Shown in pieces: positions 63,090 to 64,000 of a stretch of 64,000 nt of DNA. The notes beneath the pieces were generated by a model. The model did not search any database. It saw only the letters and a program-made list of their open reading frames with translations, and was not told the origin of the DNA. Within the stretch, counting starts at the first letter, position 1. Each line of letters begins with the position of its first letter. The stretch covers positions 14,199,307-14,263,306 of the forward strand of contig CP154955.1 in the NCBI GenBank assembly GCA_039621445.1. The letters run 5' to 3'. The DNA comes from Euglena gracilis (Eukaryota > Euglenida > Euglenophyceae > Euglenales). A program made the translations under genes and the position numbers.

Positions 63090-64000
63090 TCGGCCAACTC
63101 CAAGCAGTTGCACCTGTCCAGTATTCTGCTTTTCCTCGCCGAGCACAACATTTTTCATGTCACGGATCATGTCATTTGCCTGTGCTGTCTTTTCCCCTGT
63201 TCTTTTATTTCCCAATTTCTTGTCTTTTTTTGCCCACCTGATTTGAATAACCATGTCCCTCAAATTACAAAAACAATTGGTTTGGACTTTGGTTCAAACA
63301 ATCGGTTTGAACATGTGGACCCCTAAAAACAGCATTTGCAGTTTTCTGTTTTGTTTGCATTTTTTTTCACATTTTTCCAAAAGCCTTTTTGCCTCCTTCC
63401 TCTCCCCAATTCTCAGGGGCTCCATTTGGTCTGAAATGGTTTATTCATTAAAGATCAATTTTTGACGGTCCTTACATTTTTGAGGAAACAATTTCTGGAC
63501 CCGAAATTGCTATCTGGGCCTGGTCGGCATCTGGCCTTGGCAGCCTTACGGCGTTTGGAGGAACACCGTTGAGAGTTTTCAAACACAGATATACGGACAC
63601 ATGGTCGCTGAGGTCTTATTCCTTCATGGGTGAGGGCGAAGCAAACCCTTACCCCCCCCCCCCCTCCGCCTGGGTAATTGAGAGAACGGCGGGTTTTCGG
63701 TAAAAACTCCGTCCATGGAACTTTCCCCCTAAATGTCCCATTTTGCCCCAGGTTTTTTAAAGCTGCATAAACCCTAACTTTGCACCTGCTCGAGTGATGC
63801 CCCCGAAGTGGGGGGCATTTAATTTTTTTCCAGCAAAGAGTACTTTGAAAATAACTTCCTGTGATGAAGCGGCGATTTTTTTTTATACCAAAAAAAGGCT
63901 TTTTTTGAAAAAAAGCCCAAGACCAACAATTTGCAAAAAAGTGCCCAGTTATAAAAAATAGTCTGCGCAAAGCTATATGTAATGCTGCTTTCCTTTTCCT
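63090..64000. other. No supported gene
   Basis: AT-rich sequence with one C-run at 63650-63665. A minus-strand frame of 171 codons (63455-63970) has unremarkable composition and runs into poly-A/T; I do not support it. Confidence 0.4.

Overview
This is nuclear DNA from a eukaryote, probably a protist or alga with a repeat-rich genome. No lineage-defining gene is present, so I do not name a taxon. The signs are GT-AG introns (some 52-79 nt), non-LTR retrotransposon remains, a PIF/Harbinger-type transposase with introns, degenerate CCCTAA telomere-like tracts, microsatellites and very many G/C or A/T homopolymer runs. Nothing suggests a bacterial or viral genome, and there are no operons, ribosome binding sites or CRISPR arrays. 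Most long open frames are low-complexity by-products of poly-C/T tracts.

The dominant content is a dense population of small non-autonomous terminal-inverted-repeat (TIR) elements. For at least a dozen I can read both ends and the target-site duplication (TSD), which is usually 8 bp. Most begin CA and end TG (elements A, G, H1-H4, B, C, D, E and F below). A second group begins GGGCTCCG or similar (elements I and J). Several unrelated-looking families carry the same GC-rich hairpin (GGCGCC, 3-nt loop, GGCGCC) near the middle. They sit in introns, in retrotransposon genes and inside one another.

Layout. 1-6.3 kb: exon-like pieces of a probable minus-strand host gene (about 6216 down to 1600), separated by elements H1, S, G and A and a 21-23 bp tandem array. 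6.3-12.7 kb: nested elements B, I and J, with telomere-like tracts, a 59-bp perfect palindrome and a ~133 bp tandem repeat. 13.2-17.8 kb: a broken non-LTR retrotransposon (R1) interrupted by elements C, N and D. 18.3-20 kb: a larger inverted-repeat element (L) with element M in its end. 20.1-22.4 kb: a PIF/Harbinger-like transposase gene. 23.2-28.2 kb: three more retrotransposon fragments, R2 (minus), R3 and R4 (plus). 29-30 kb: a broken pogo/Tc5-like transposase on the minus strand. 30-38 kb: inverted-repeat elements and a long tandem array. 38-63 kb: mostly AT-rich intron-like or intergenic DNA with short GC-richer islands. On the plus strand these islands have consensus 3' and 5' splice sites and protein-like frames, so they are probably exons of one or more host genes, interrupted by further H-family, Q-family and F elements.

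All family assignments come from motif reading only. No database search was possible.
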